Of a DNA stretch of 64,000 nt, positions 18,122 to 27,367 are shown one piece after another. Each line of letters begins with the position of its first letter. Within the stretch, counting starts at the first letter, position 1. Both the position numbers and the translations under genes were made by a program. This DNA comes from Companilactobacillus kimchii DSM 13961 = JCM 10707. Its GTDB lineage: Bacteria; Bacillota; Bacilli; Lactobacillales; Lactobacillaceae. The stretch is from NCBI RefSeq assembly GCF_001435445.1, contig NZ_AZDH01000026.1, positions 2,055-66,054 on the forward strand. Reading direction: 5' to 3'. Under the pieces are notes generated by a model. That model was not told the DNA's origin, searched no databases, and saw nothing but the letters and a program-made list of their open reading frames with translations.

Positions 18122-19933
18122 ATGTGTGGAATTGTCGGAGTAATTGGAAATAATAATACAACTGATATTTTATTAAATGGATTGGAAAAACTTGAATATC
18201 GTGGCTATGATTCAGCTGGTATTTACGTTAATAATCAAACAGGTAAAGACTTCTTAGTTAAAGAAGTTGGTAAAATAAGTGAATTAGAGAATGCCGTTAC
18301 GAGTGATGTTCAAGGCCTAGCCGGAATCGGACATACTAGATGGGCAACACATGGAAAGCCAACAATTGAAAATGCTCATCCTCATTTCTCAGAAGATAAC
18401 CGTTTTTATCTGGTACACAACGGTGTTATCACTAACTATGCTGAGCTGAAAAAAGAATATTTATCTGATTTTAAATTTGAAAGTCAAACTGATACTGAAG
18501 TAGCCGTACAATTAATCGACTATTTTGCTAAAAAAGGTATGGATGGCGAAGCAGCTTTCCGTAAAGCACTTAGTTTAATCGAAGGTTCATATGCTTTTGC
18601 TATGATTGATAAAGAAGAACCAGATCGTATCTTTGTTGCAAAAAATAAGAGTCCACTCTTAATTGGATTGGGTGATGGCTTCAATGTTATCTGTTCAGAT
18701 GCTATGGCTATGCTTGATCAAACTCACGAATTCGTTGAAATTCATGATGGTGAAGTTGTTATCCTGAAGAAAGGTTCAGTTGAAATTAGTAAGATCGATG
18801 GTACTAAGGTTCAAAGAGATTCTTATACTGTAAATATTGATGAAAATGATATTTCTAAAGGTACATATGATCACTACATGTTGAAAGAAATTGACGAACA
18901 ACCTAATGTTATGAGAAAGATTTCTAAGAATTATATCAATGATGATGGTTCATTAAACGTTGAACAAGATTTGTTGGATGAAATCAAACAAGCTGATCGT
19001 TTGTATATCGTCGCCGCCGGAACTAGTTATCATGCTGGTTTAGTTGGTCGCAATATTTTTGAAAAGATTGCTGACGTGCCAGTAGACGTCGAATTAGGTA
19101 GTGAATTTGGTTATCATATGCCAAAACTTTCTAAGAAGCCTTTCTTTATCTTCTTATCACAAAGTGGTGAAACAGCTGATAGTCGTCAAGTATTAGTTAA
19201 AGTTAATGAGATGAAGTTGCCAAGTCTAACAATGACAAACGTAGCTAACTCAACTCTTTCTAGAGAAGCTACTTACACAATGGAATTATTGGCTGGACCA
19301 GAAATCGCTGTTGCCTCTACAAAAGCCTATACAGCACAAATTGCTGTTGAAGCAGTTTTAGCTAAGGCTTTGGGTGAAGCTAAGGATCTTCAAATTGCTA
19401 AAGAATTTAATTTGAAAGAACAATTAGCTTTGGCCGCCAATGGTATTCAAACAATCGTTGACGAAAAAGATAAGATTAAGAAGTTAACAGCCGACTACTT
19501 AACAAATAAATCTGATGCTTTCTACATTGGTAGAGGCGTTGATTATGCTCTATCTCTTGAAGCTGCTCTTAAGTTGAAAGAAATTTCTTATATTCATGCT
19601 GAAGGTTTTGCTGCTGGAGAATTGAAACACGGAACAATTGCTTTGATTGAAAAGGATACGCCAGTCTTTGCTTACGTAAATGATGGAATTGGTGCTAGCC
19701 ATACTCGCGGTAATATTCAAGAAGTTGAAGCCCGTGGAGCACATGTTTTAGTAATTGCTAGTCAAAAATATGCTGAAGCAGGGGATCAAATCATTATTCC
19801 TGAGATTGATGAATTGATTTCACCAATTATCAGCATTGTACCGGCTCAATTAATTGCCTATTATGCAAGCTTGGCACGTGGTAACGATGTCGATAAACCT
19901 CGTAACCTTGCAAAAAGTGTAACAGTAGAGTAG
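18122..19933 (+). CDS. glmS: Glutamine--fructose-6-phosphate aminotransferase (isomerizing)
   Basis: The 603-residue enzyme makes glucosamine-6-phosphate from fructose-6-phosphate and glutamine. The N-terminal class II glutamine amidotransferase begins CGIVGVIGNN, with the catalytic Cys directly after Met, and contains YRGYDSAGI and GHTRWATHG. Two SIS isomerase domains follow (about 285-420 and 460-603), with SQSGETADSR and AEGFAAGELKHG. The end NLAKSVTVE is the conserved C-terminus. The long, operator-rich promoter region suggests regulation by amino-sugar supply. Confidence 0.97.
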   Translation: MCGIVGVIGNNNTTDILLNGLEKLEYRGYDSAGIYVNNQTGKDFLVKEVGKISELENAVTSDVQGLAGIGHTRWATHGKPTIENAHPHFSEDNRFYLVHNGVITNYAELKKEYLSDFKFESQTDTEVAVQLIDYFAKKGMDGEAAFRKALSLIEGSYAFAMIDKEEPDRIFVAKNKSPLLIGLGDGFNVICSDAMAMLDQTHEFVEIHDGEVVILKKGSVEISKIDGTKVQRDSYTVNIDENDISKGTYDHYMLKEIDEQPNVMRKISKNYINDDGSLNVEQDLLDEIKQADRLYIVAAGTSYHAGLVGRNIFEKIADVPVDVELGSEFGYHMPKLSKKPFFIFLSQSGETADSRQVLVKVNEMKLPSLTMTNVANSTLSREATYTMELLAGPEIAVASTKAYTAQIAVEAVLAKALGEAKDLQIAKEFNLKEQLALAANGIQTIVDEKDKIKKLTADYLTNKSDAFYIGRGVDYALSLEAALKLKEISYIHAEGFAAGELKHGTIALIEKDTPVFAYVNDGIGASHTRGNIQEVEARGAHVLVIASQKYAEAGDQIIIPEIDELISPIISIVPAQLIAYYASLARGNDVDKPRNLAKSVTVE

Positions 19934-19957
19934 CCTAAATTTACATAATGGATATAT

Positions 19958-19987
19958 AATAGTCTTCGTAATGAAGGCTATTTTTTT
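19958..19987 (+). terminator. Terminator after glmS
   Basis: AATAGTCTTC, loop GTAAT, GAAGGCTATT and a T7 run. Confidence 0.82.
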
Positions 19988-20015
19988 ATTATAAAAATTA
20001 TAGATTGGTGGTTTT

Positions 20016-21611
20016 ATGAGGAATAAAAAATTAAATTTGTTCTCAACAGTAATGTTTGGGCTAAGTGCAATTATTGGTTCAGGTTGGATGTTTGGATCTA
20101 GTCAAGCGGCACAAATAGCCGGTCCAGCAGCAATTATTGCGTGGATTGTGGGAGCAGTTTTAGTAGCAATGATTGCAATGGTTTATGTCGAAATTGGGAC
20201 GATGTTTCCGGAAGAGGGAGCTATGAGTCGATTTACGATGTACACTCATGGTTCGTTGTTAGGACATATTTTCTCATGGGCTAATTGGATTTCATTATTA
20301 GCTATTTTACCGATTGAAGCTGTGGCCTCGGTTCAGTACATGAGTACGTGGCCGTGGGAGTGGGCTAATTGGACGCATGGATTTATGAAGGGCGGACAAC
20401 TTAGCACCCAAGGAATTATGATGGCAACAGTCATGTTGTTTATTTTTACAATTATTAATTATTGGTCAGTTACAATTATGGCTAAATTTAATAACTTTAT
20501 CTCTGTATTAAAGGTAGTCGTGCCTATTATTACAATGATTGTTTTGGTTACGGCTCATTTTGATTTCAATAATATGGGGAGTTCGTTCAGTGAATTTATG
20601 CCTAATGGTACTTCATCAATTTTCGTGGCAATTGGTAGTGCCGGAATTATTTATTCATATGTGGCCTTTCAAACGGTCATTAATTTGAGCAATGATATAA
20701 AGAAACCATCAGTTAATATTAGACGAGGAATTATCTTATCATTATTGATTAGTGCTTTGATTTATATTGCATTGCAGATTGTCTTTATTGGAGCATTGCC
20801 ACAGTCCGTCGTCAGCGGTGGATGGTCAAAGATCAACTTCAATTCACCATTTGCTGATTTGGCTATCTTGTTGAATATCTATTGGTTATCAACTTTGGTT
20901 TACTTTACAGCCTTCATTTCTCCAGTAGGTAGTGGAATTGCTTTTGCTTCATCTGCAAGTAAATCATTATCTTCAATGCCTAAGAATAAACATTTACCTT
21001 TATTCTTGAGCAATTCAAATAATAAATACAATTCACCACGAATAGCCTTAATGGTCGATTTTGTTGTTAGTTTTATTTTAATTTTACTATTCAAAAATTG
21101 GTCATTATTATCGCGTGTTGTTGCAGCATCAACATTGATCTCCTTGCTATCTGGTCCAGTAGTAGCGGGAAGCTTGCGTAAAATGGGTCCGGAAATGAGA
21201 AGACCAACAAAAATTAAAGGAATGAAAATTCTGGCTCCAGTTGTTTTTGATTTAATTAGTTTGGCAATTTATTGGGCTATGTTCCCAACTACGGTTGAAG
21301 TTATCGTAATCATTATTGTTGGGTTACCAATTTATTTTGTTTATGATTACCATCGTGGATTTAAAGAATTTAAACAGAAGTTGTACGCCAGTCTCTGGTT
21401 GATAGTTCATCTGTTTGGTTTATCAATTATTTCATGGATTGGTGGATCAGACTTTGGTGGAATGAATTTGATTAAGTATCCAATGGACTTTGTTGTTATC
21501 TTGATTTTCTCAACTGTAATGTATTATTGGGCAACTCATTCATTGTATTATTCTGGTTACTTCGATGATGCTAAAGAAATCAATTCGACTGTTAAGTTGG
21601 AGAATGATTAG
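20016..21611 (+). CDS. APC superfamily amino-acid permease
   Basis: The 531-residue membrane protein has about 12-14 helices. It starts with the APC signature helix (STVMFGLSAIIGSGWMFGSS), whose GSGW unwound region binds the substrate backbone, followed by GPAAIIAWIVGA. It probably imports or exchanges an amino acid by proton symport, but the specificity cannot be read. It is five bases before a VanZ-like gene, so they may be co-transcribed. Confidence 0.88.
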   Translation: MRNKKLNLFSTVMFGLSAIIGSGWMFGSSQAAQIAGPAAIIAWIVGAVLVAMIAMVYVEIGTMFPEEGAMSRFTMYTHGSLLGHIFSWANWISLLAILPIEAVASVQYMSTWPWEWANWTHGFMKGGQLSTQGIMMATVMLFIFTIINYWSVTIMAKFNNFISVLKVVVPIITMIVLVTAHFDFNNMGSSFSEFMPNGTSSIFVAIGSAGIIYSYVAFQTVINLSNDIKKPSVNIRRGIILSLLISALIYIALQIVFIGALPQSVVSGGWSKINFNSPFADLAILLNIYWLSTLVYFTAFISPVGSGIAFASSASKSLSSMPKNKHLPLFLSNSNNKYNSPRIALMVDFVVSFILILLFKNWSLLSRVVAASTLISLLSGPVVAGSLRKMGPEMRRPTKIKGMKILAPVVFDLISLAIYWAMFPTTVEVIVIIIVGLPIYFVYDYHRGFKEFKQKLYASLWLIVHLFGLSIISWIGGSDFGGMNLIKYPMDFVVILIFSTVMYYWATHSLYYSGYFDDAKEINSTVKLEND

Positions 21612-21616
21612 AGTTA

Positions 21617-22135
21617 ATGGATAATAGTTTAAAAACAAAACAAAAATGGTTCTGGGGACTGGTAGTTGCAATCGAGGCAATCCTTTTTTACAGTTCTTCA
21701 ATGACCTATAAAGAACAGACCTCAGTACCATTTTTAGAAAAATATTTAGCTGGTAAACCATTTTATGGTGCCTTATCTAAAATTGGTTTTACCTACAGTG
21801 GTAAGTATCAATCCATTGAGAATGATGGTTATTTTAAGTTTGTCGAATTTTTCATTCGAAAAGGTGCCCATTTTGGGATTTACTTGTTGTTAGGAGTTTT
21901 CTTGTGTTTAGCGTTGTACGTGTATTTTAAGAAGAACTTCGTTTTGATGATTTTTATTCCTTGGATGGCAACGACTGGATTAGCAGCGTTTGATGAATTT
22001 CATCAAGGTCTAACTGGTGGTCGGACACCCTTGGTTGAGGATGTCATTTTAGATAGTACAGGTGCTTTAGTGGGAATTTTAATATTAGTTCTTGTTCTGT
22101 ACTTAATTCGTCGGCATGAAATTAAAAATAAATAA
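21617..22135 (+). CDS. VanZ-like family membrane protein
   Basis: The 172-residue protein has about four helices. It shows the VanZ-like features FFIRKGAHFGIYLLLG and FDEFHQGLTGGRTPLVEDVI, the conserved acidic and His positions, followed by DSTGALVGI. VanZ members alter teicoplanin sensitivity in enterococci; the cellular role of the chromosomal versions is unclear. It directly follows the APC permease gene. Confidence 0.85.
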   Translation: MDNSLKTKQKWFWGLVVAIEAILFYSSSMTYKEQTSVPFLEKYLAGKPFYGALSKIGFTYSGKYQSIENDGYFKFVEFFIRKGAHFGIYLLLGVFLCLALYVYFKKNFVLMIFIPWMATTGLAAFDEFHQGLTGGRTPLVEDVILDSTGALVGILILVLVLYLIRRHEIKNK

Positions 22136-22177
22136 AACTTTATTAACCTGTGTTTTGCGGGTTGATAAAGTTTTTTT
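22135..22177 (+). terminator. Terminator after the VanZ-like gene
   Basis: AAACTTTATTAACC and GGGTTGATAAAGTT form a stem around TGTGTTTTGC, followed by a T7 run. Confidence 0.82.
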
Positions 22178-22465
22178 ATTTTAGAGGTAATCTGATTTTA
22201 AGAGTAATTTGGTAAGCGCTCGCAAGAATTCAACGAATAATTTAAAAATTTTTCCACAAACAGGTAATGATAATGACATAAAATCCGTCTATTAGGCGTC
22301 GCACTGGGATTTTTAGTTTTGATTAATTTAGATTTTAAAAAATTCAATTGAGTTAAAGAAAATATCTTTTTTTATGGTTTATTTAGCCTACGGATATTGA
22401 AATACCGCGATTAGTTTGATAAAATTATATGCGGTTTACAATAATCATGAAAGAAGGAAACAGAA
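22178..22465 (+). promoter_or_regulatory. Promoter region of the yebC-like gene
   Basis: The only clear element is TTGAAA (22397-22402), 17 bases, TAAAAT (22420-22425), a good sigma-A promoter. GAAAGAAGGA before the ATG at 22466 is the ribosome site. A weak cre-like sequence (TAAGCGCTCGCA) around 22212 scores too poorly to call. The remainder (22178-22390) shows no gene. Confidence 0.6.
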
Positions 22466-23200
22466 ATGTCAGGACATTCAAAATGGCATAACATCCAAGG
22501 TAGAAAAAATGCCCAAGATGCAAAACGTGGTAAAATCTTCCAAAAGCTGTCTCGTGAGTTATTCATGGCAGCTAAATCGGGTGGTGCCGATCCTAACGAT
22601 AATGCTGCCCTTCGTTTAATCGTAGATAAAGCTCGTGCAGCTAATATGCCAAAGGACAACATCAAACGTGCCTTAGACAAGGCTGAAGGTGGCAGTGATG
22701 AACATTATGATGAAGTTACATACGAAGGCTACGCTCCAGGTGGAGTTGCAGTTCTAGTAGAAGCTTTAACAGATAACAAGAACAGAACTGCTTCTGCCGT
22801 ACGTGTTGCATTTACCCGTAACGGAGGAAGCTTGGGCTCGAGTGGTTCAGTTGCTTACATGTTCGACCGTAAAGGTTACATTGTTTTGGACCGTACAAAG
22901 AATACTCAAGACGAAGATACTGTTTTGATGGATATCATGGACCTTGGTGCTGATGATCTACAAACATCAGATGACGCTTATGAAATCTATACTGAAGCTA
23001 AAGAATTTGCAGCCGTTCGTGATGGTTTGATCGAAAAGGGCTACGAACTTGCTGATTCAGAATTAACAATGATTCCTCAAAACACTACACCTGTTCCAGA
23101 AGAGAAAAAAGAACAATTTCAACATATGATTGATCAACTTGAAGATGATGAAGATGTTTCAGAAGTTTATACTGCTGCTGCAGATAACGATGAAGAATAA
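22466..23200 (+). CDS. yebC: YebC/PmpR family protein
   Basis: The 244-residue protein begins [20 protein letters not shown], the hallmark of the YebC family. It continues with [20 protein letters not shown] and [20 protein letters not shown], and has an acidic C-terminus. The family was described as DNA-binding regulators, and recent work connects it with translation of proline-rich stretches. It is monocistronic with its own promoter. Confidence 0.95.
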   Translation: MSGHSKWHNIQGRKNAQDAKRGKIFQKLSRELFMAAKSGGADPNDNAALRLIVDKARAANMPKDNIKRALDKAEGGSDEHYDEVTYEGYAPGGVAVLVEALTDNKNRTASAVRVAFTRNGGSLGSSGSVAYMFDRKGYIVLDRTKNTQDEDTVLMDIMDLGADDLQTSDDAYEIYTEAKEFAAVRDGLIEKGYELADSELTMIPQNTTPVPEEKKEQFQHMIDQLEDDEDVSEVYTAAADNDEE

Positions 23201-23211
23201 GTTCTTTAACT

Positions 23212-23248
23212 AAAAAGACCGTAAACATAATGTTTACGATCTTTTTTT
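23212..23248 (+). terminator. Bidirectional terminator between yebC and the RpiR gene
   Basis: AAAAAGACCGTAAACAT and ATGTTTACGATCTTTTTTT form a near-perfect stem with A and T runs on either side. It closes yebC and overlaps the 3' end of the minus-strand regulator gene. Confidence 0.85.
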
Positions 23249-24121
23249 GTCTTTAGGAATACTATCGAGGATGTCGTTAGAAGTTAGTTTATTATAGTTA
23301 CTTTGTAATTTAATTAAATTCTTTTTGTATGACTGTGAATAAACAATTGCAAAGAGAGTATCCAGTAGATATTCGAAAGTGATTTGCGAAGCAAAAGTAC
23401 TGACCTTAAAAATATCGTACTCGTTTTGAATGATGGAAATAGTTTGAGAGGCATATTGAATCATTTGACTATCAGGATTGCCAGTTATCAAAAGTGTAGG
23501 GACTTTCTGTTGTTTTAGAAATTTTATTAGATTTAAATAGTTAGAACTATTACCGGTATAAGAAAGAAAAATAGCTAAGTCATTTTCATCTAAATTAACG
23601 GAAGTCCATGATTCATCACTGTATTCTTCAGCGATGATGGCAAATTTATTAATCTTAATAAGTTTACTTTGAAAACCACGAGCTCGAATCTGAGTGTCAC
23701 CAATTGCAAAGAGAACTAGACGTTTACTGTCCATAATTTTGGTTGCGGCAGCGCTTAGTTCTTTTTCATTTATTTGAGCCAAAGTTCTTTTTACAGCATT
23801 AATAGTTAAATCAGAAATGTTTTTGGCGATATCAACGGCTGAATCGGTTGAAGAAAAAGGAAAGTTAGCATCGACATCGTTCAATTTAGTGATGTTCTGT
23901 TGCACGTCCTTGCTGATGTCTTGGCGCATAGCTCGAAAGCCACTATAATCTAGTTTTTTGGCAAAACGAACAATGGCTGAATGGGATGTATAAGTTTTTG
24001 AAGCTAAGGTTTGAATTGCCATGGTTGAGACGGCATTAAGATTATTTTCAATGTATTTAGCGATACGTTGTTCATTATCGGTTAAATCATTAATATGAGT
24101 AATTCTATCTGAAAAAAGCAT
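23234..24121 (-). CDS. MurR/RpiR family transcriptional regulator
   Basis: The 295-residue regulator has an N-terminal RpiR helix-turn-helix (about 1-77: LASKTYTSHSAIVRFAKKLD) and a C-terminal SIS sugar-phosphate-binding domain (about 125-260: FLSYTGNSSNYLNLIKFLKQ). The ATG at 24121 has AGAAGGAGAT at a good distance; the frame extends to 24166 without a better start. It is divergent from the two Gfo/Idh/MocA oxidoreductase genes, so these are its likely targets, with a sugar phosphate or related compound as the signal. Confidence 0.9.
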   Translation of the reverse strand: MLFSDRITHINDLTDNEQRIAKYIENNLNAVSTMAIQTLASKTYTSHSAIVRFAKKLDYSGFRAMRQDISKDVQQNITKLNDVDANFPFSSTDSAVDIAKNISDLTINAVKRTLAQINEKELSAAATKIMDSKRLVLFAIGDTQIRARGFQSKLIKINKFAIIAEEYSDESWTSVNLDENDLAIFLSYTGNSSNYLNLIKFLKQQKVPTLLITGNPDSQMIQYASQTISIIQNEYDIFKVSTFASQITFEYLLDTLFAIVYSQSYKKNLIKLQSNYNKLTSNDILDSIPKDKKRS

Positions 24122-24158
24122 AGGCGGATCTCCTTCTAATCTGATTATACCGAATTCA

Positions 24159-24179
24159 GTGAACATAATGTTTATGAGA
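24159..24179. promoter_or_regulatory. Candidate operator in the RpiR/oxidoreductase divergent region
   Basis: GTGAACATAATGTTTATGAG contains the inverted repeat AACAT-A-ATGTT just upstream of the RpiR start. A related half site (TTGTTCATAATGA) lies around 24202-24214. It fits an RpiR operator by location only. Confidence 0.3.
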
Positions 24180-24291
24180 TTGGTGTAATTGATACTTATC
24201 TTTGTTCATAATGATCAGTTTCAAGTCAAAAGGTTATCAATTTAGTTTTTTGCCTGTAAAGTGTGTTTATGGATAAAGGGAGGAATCAATT

Positions 24292-25332
24292 ATGAAAAAA
24301 TTGACTATCGCATATATTGGAAATGGTAAAAGTGCCAATCGTTATCATCTACCATTTTCTTTAAAATTAAAGGATCAAATTAAAGTAAAGACAATTTACG
24401 CTCGTCATATCAATCACGATGTTTGGAAAAAGATCGATGGCATTAAATATACAACTGACATAAATGATATTTATAATGATCCAGAAATTCAATTAGTAGT
24501 TTTATCAGTTCCAGCTGGAGCACATTATAAATTAGCAAAAGAAGTACTCAATCATAATAAGAATGTGCTGGTGGAAAAGCCATTTACGGAAACAGAAGCT
24601 CAGGCTAAAGAATTATTCCAATTGGCCAATGCTAAACATCTGTTGATTCAATGTTATCAAAATCGTCGTTATGATTCAGATTTCTTAACTGTTCAAAAAG
24701 TGATTGAAAGTGGAAAACTTGGGGATATCTTGGAAATTGAGTCGACTTATGACTATTTCCGTCCTTATGTTCCTGAAGGTGAAAAACAATTTTCGGTTGG
24801 CCATAGTTTTCTATATGGTCACGCTTGCCACACTTTGGACCAAATTATTTCATATTTTGGTAAAGCAGATGAGGTTCACTACGATGTTCGTCAGCTATTA
24901 GGTGAAAACCGAATGAATGATTATTTTGATATTGATATGTATTACGGAATTATGAAAGTTTCTGTTAAATCAAGTTTCTTCAGGTTGGTGTCACGTCCTA
25001 GCTTTACTGTTTATGGTAAAAAAGGAGTCTTCGTTAAACAGGATATGGATCGTCAAGAAGTTGATTTAAAGCACTTTTATATGCCAGATCATGATGATTT
25101 CGGTATCGATCGTCCAGAAGATTATGGAACTTTAACCTATTTAGATAATGATAATCAATACCATCAGGAAAAAGTTGTTTCAGAAATTGGTGATTATAGC
25201 CGAGTTTATCAAGGATTATATGATGCTATTATCAATGGCAAGCCTAAGACAGTTAAAGATGAAGAGACTATCTATCAAATTCATATGCTTGAAACGGGTA
25301 TAAATCAAATTACGGAAAAGGAAGGTGATTAG
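24292..25332 (+). CDS. Gfo/Idh/MocA family oxidoreductase
   Basis: The 346-residue NAD(P)-dependent dehydrogenase acts on sugars, inositols or related polyols. The N-terminal Rossmann fold is AYIGNGKSANRYHLPFSL, and the conserved EKP motif is VEKPFTETEAQAK near residue 100. The substrate domain includes HSFLYGHACHTLDQI. It overlaps or abuts a second paralogue and is divergent from an RpiR-type regulator. The two proteins may work in sequence on one substrate, but the pathway is unknown. Confidence 0.9.
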   Translation: MKKLTIAYIGNGKSANRYHLPFSLKLKDQIKVKTIYARHINHDVWKKIDGIKYTTDINDIYNDPEIQLVVLSVPAGAHYKLAKEVLNHNKNVLVEKPFTETEAQAKELFQLANAKHLLIQCYQNRRYDSDFLTVQKVIESGKLGDILEIESTYDYFRPYVPEGEKQFSVGHSFLYGHACHTLDQIISYFGKADEVHYDVRQLLGENRMNDYFDIDMYYGIMKVSVKSSFFRLVSRPSFTVYGKKGVFVKQDMDRQEVDLKHFYMPDHDDFGIDRPEDYGTLTYLDNDNQYHQEKVVSEIGDYSRVYQGLYDAIINGKPKTVKDEETIYQIHMLETGINQITEKEGD

Positions 25333-25333
25333 G

Positions 25334-26311
25334 ATGAAATTAGCGATATTTGGAGCTGGCATGATTGTCAAAGATTTTCTAACAATGATTCACGATCTTC
25401 CTGAAGTGGAATTAACTGCTATTATGGGAACACCAAAAGATTTACCAATTATGGAAGAATTGCAAAAAACTAATCAGATCAAGAAGATTTATACTGATGT
25501 TCAAGAGTGTTTAGCTGATCCTGAAATTGACACTGTATATGTGGCATTGCCTAACTTTTTACATTATCAATTTTCTAAAATGGCTTTGGAAGCTGGGAAA
25601 AATGTTATTTGTGAAAAGCCTTTTACATTGAATTCGGTTCAATTGGTTGAGTTGAAAAATTTAGCAGAAGCTAACGATTTAATTTTGGTTGAAGCTATTA
25701 CTAATCAATACTTGTCTAATTATCAATCATTAAAACAAGCCTTGCCAGAACTAGGTTCTTTAAAGGTAATTGAATGTAATTATTCACAATACTCGCATCG
25801 TTATGACGCGTTTTTAGCCGGGAAAATTTTACCAGTCTTTGATCCTAAAAAGGGTGGCGGCGCTTTAATGGATTTGAATATTTATAATATTCATTTTGTG
25901 ATTGGTTTGATGGGTGCGCCTAAAGCAGTTCATTATTATGCTAATGTAACGCGAGGAATTGATACTTCTGGTATTTTGGTACTCGATTATCCTGAAACAA
26001 AGGTGGTCTGCATTGCTGCCAAGGATTGTTCAGCTCAAGTTACTTCAACCATTCAAGGCAATAAAGGATCAATTGTAGTTGACGGACCAACGAATGTTAT
26101 GAAGGATTACAGTGAACAACTAAATGGTGCTGACTTTGAACGGGTAGATAAAAAGGTTCATCCACATCGCATGTATGAAGAATTTAAGACTTTCAATCAA
26201 ATGATTAAGCAACACGATATGAAGGCTGCTAAGGAAAGAATGCAACATAGTATGACCGTTATGAATGTTGTCGATGCCGCATTGAAGGATTCAGGAATTA
26301 AATTAGGTTAA
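25334..26311 (+). CDS. Gfo/Idh/MocA family oxidoreductase (second copy)
   Basis: The 326-residue paralogue starts MKLAIFGAGMIVKDFL (Rossmann) and has CEKPFTLNSVQL, the EKP motif. It lies one base after the stop of the first dehydrogenase, with AAGGTGAT as ribosome site. An in-frame GTG at 25325 is an alternative start. The two copies are clearly divergent in sequence, so they are not a recent duplication. Confidence 0.9.
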   Translation: MKLAIFGAGMIVKDFLTMIHDLPEVELTAIMGTPKDLPIMEELQKTNQIKKIYTDVQECLADPEIDTVYVALPNFLHYQFSKMALEAGKNVICEKPFTLNSVQLVELKNLAEANDLILVEAITNQYLSNYQSLKQALPELGSLKVIECNYSQYSHRYDAFLAGKILPVFDPKKGGGALMDLNIYNIHFVIGLMGAPKAVHYYANVTRGIDTSGILVLDYPETKVVCIAAKDCSAQVTSTIQGNKGSIVVDGPTNVMKDYSEQLNGADFERVDKKVHPHRMYEEFKTFNQMIKQHDMKAAKERMQHSMTVMNVVDAALKDSGIKLG

Positions 26312-26358
26312 AAAATACTCTCAGTAATTGTAAAAAAGATTACTGAGAGTATTTTTTT
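26312..26358 (+). terminator. Terminator after the oxidoreductase pair
   Basis: ATACTCTCAGTAAT pairs exactly with ATTACTGAGAGTAT, followed by a T7 run. Confidence 0.88.
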
Positions 26359-26398
26359 GCTTTTTTCTTCGTAATTTTTACCTGAAAGGGGGCATTTG

Positions 26399-27367
26399 AT
26401 GACAGCCGAGTCAATGGTCAACAATTTATTAACAGAAGCATGCATTAATAAAATTTCGGATATTTATTTTTTTCCACACGATAACTTTTATCACATTGAA
26501 GCAAGTAATTCTTTTCAGAACTATACAGTAGCCGATTTAACTAATGATGAAAGTTTTGCCATTATGAATTTTTTGAAATTTAATGGAGGATTGGACGTAT
26601 CAGAGCGACGTCGGTCACAGAAAGGATCATTTAACTTTAATTATCAAAATAAACGTATTTTTATCAGAATTTCCTCAGTAGGGGATTTTCAGAATCGTGA
26701 ATCTATGGTCGTGAGATTAATTTATCCACAAGAATTTAACTCAATGGTGGATGAGGATTTGATTCAAAAAATCTTACCAATTGCGCAAAGGAAGGGAATG
26801 ATGTTGTTTTCTGGGCCCATGGGTTCAGGTAAAACTTCTTTAATGTACACTTTGGGACGACAATTAAGTATTAATAAGAAAGTTATGTGCATTGAGGATC
26901 CGATTGAAATTGTCGAAGATAGTTTTTTACAGTTACAGGTTAACGATGATGCAGGTATGACTTATGAAGAATTAATAAAGACTAGTCTTCGCCATCGACC
27001 AGAAGTGTTGATTATAGGTGAAATTAGAGATAAGCAGACGGCACAACAAGCCATTCAAGCAGCACTTTGTGGATATACAGTTATGTCAACAATTCATGGA
27101 AAATCTAAATATTCCATTCTTCAGCGCTTGCGGCAATTTGGAATTGATGAGATTGATATCTTGAATGGTATTAATTTTATTTCCTATCAACGTTTAGTAC
27201 CGACTTTTAGTGATTTGAAATTATTTATTGATACTTTAGATGCGTCACAGATTGAGAAATATATGAAAGACGAAGTTACCGACAAAAATTGGCAGACAAT
27301 GTTGGAAGAGGCTTATCAAGTCGGTCGAATCAATCAGACAACTTATCAGGAATATATTTATGGGTAA
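26399..27367 (+). CDS. comGA: Competence pilus assembly ATPase ComGA
   Basis: The 322-residue secretion-type ATPase powers assembly of the transformation pseudopilus. Walker A is GPMGSGKTSLMYTLG, the Asp box is CIEDPIEIVED, Walker B is LIIGEIRD, and the His box is STIHGKSKYSILQRL. The ATG at 26399 follows GAAAGGGGG by six bases. It is the first gene of a complete comG operon in which neighbouring genes mostly overlap. Confidence 0.95.
   Translation: MTAESMVNNLLTEACINKISDIYFFPHDNFYHIEASNSFQNYTVADLTNDESFAIMNFLKFNGGLDVSERRRSQKGSFNFNYQNKRIFIRISSVGDFQNRESMVVRLIYPQEFNSMVDEDLIQKILPIAQRKGMMLFSGPMGSGKTSLMYTLGRQLSINKKVMCIEDPIEIVEDSFLQLQVNDDAGMTYEELIKTSLRHRPEVLIIGEIRDKQTAQQAIQAALCGYTVMSTIHGKSKYSILQRLRQFGIDEIDILNGINFISYQRLVPTFSDLKLFIDTLDASQIEKYMKDEVTDKNWQTMLEEAYQVGRINQTTYQEYIYG

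Noticed and set aside
22205-22225. cre site upstream of the yebC-like gene
   Set aside because: Only 12 of 14 positions match, with a mismatch in an outer conserved base, and it is 190 bases from the promoter.
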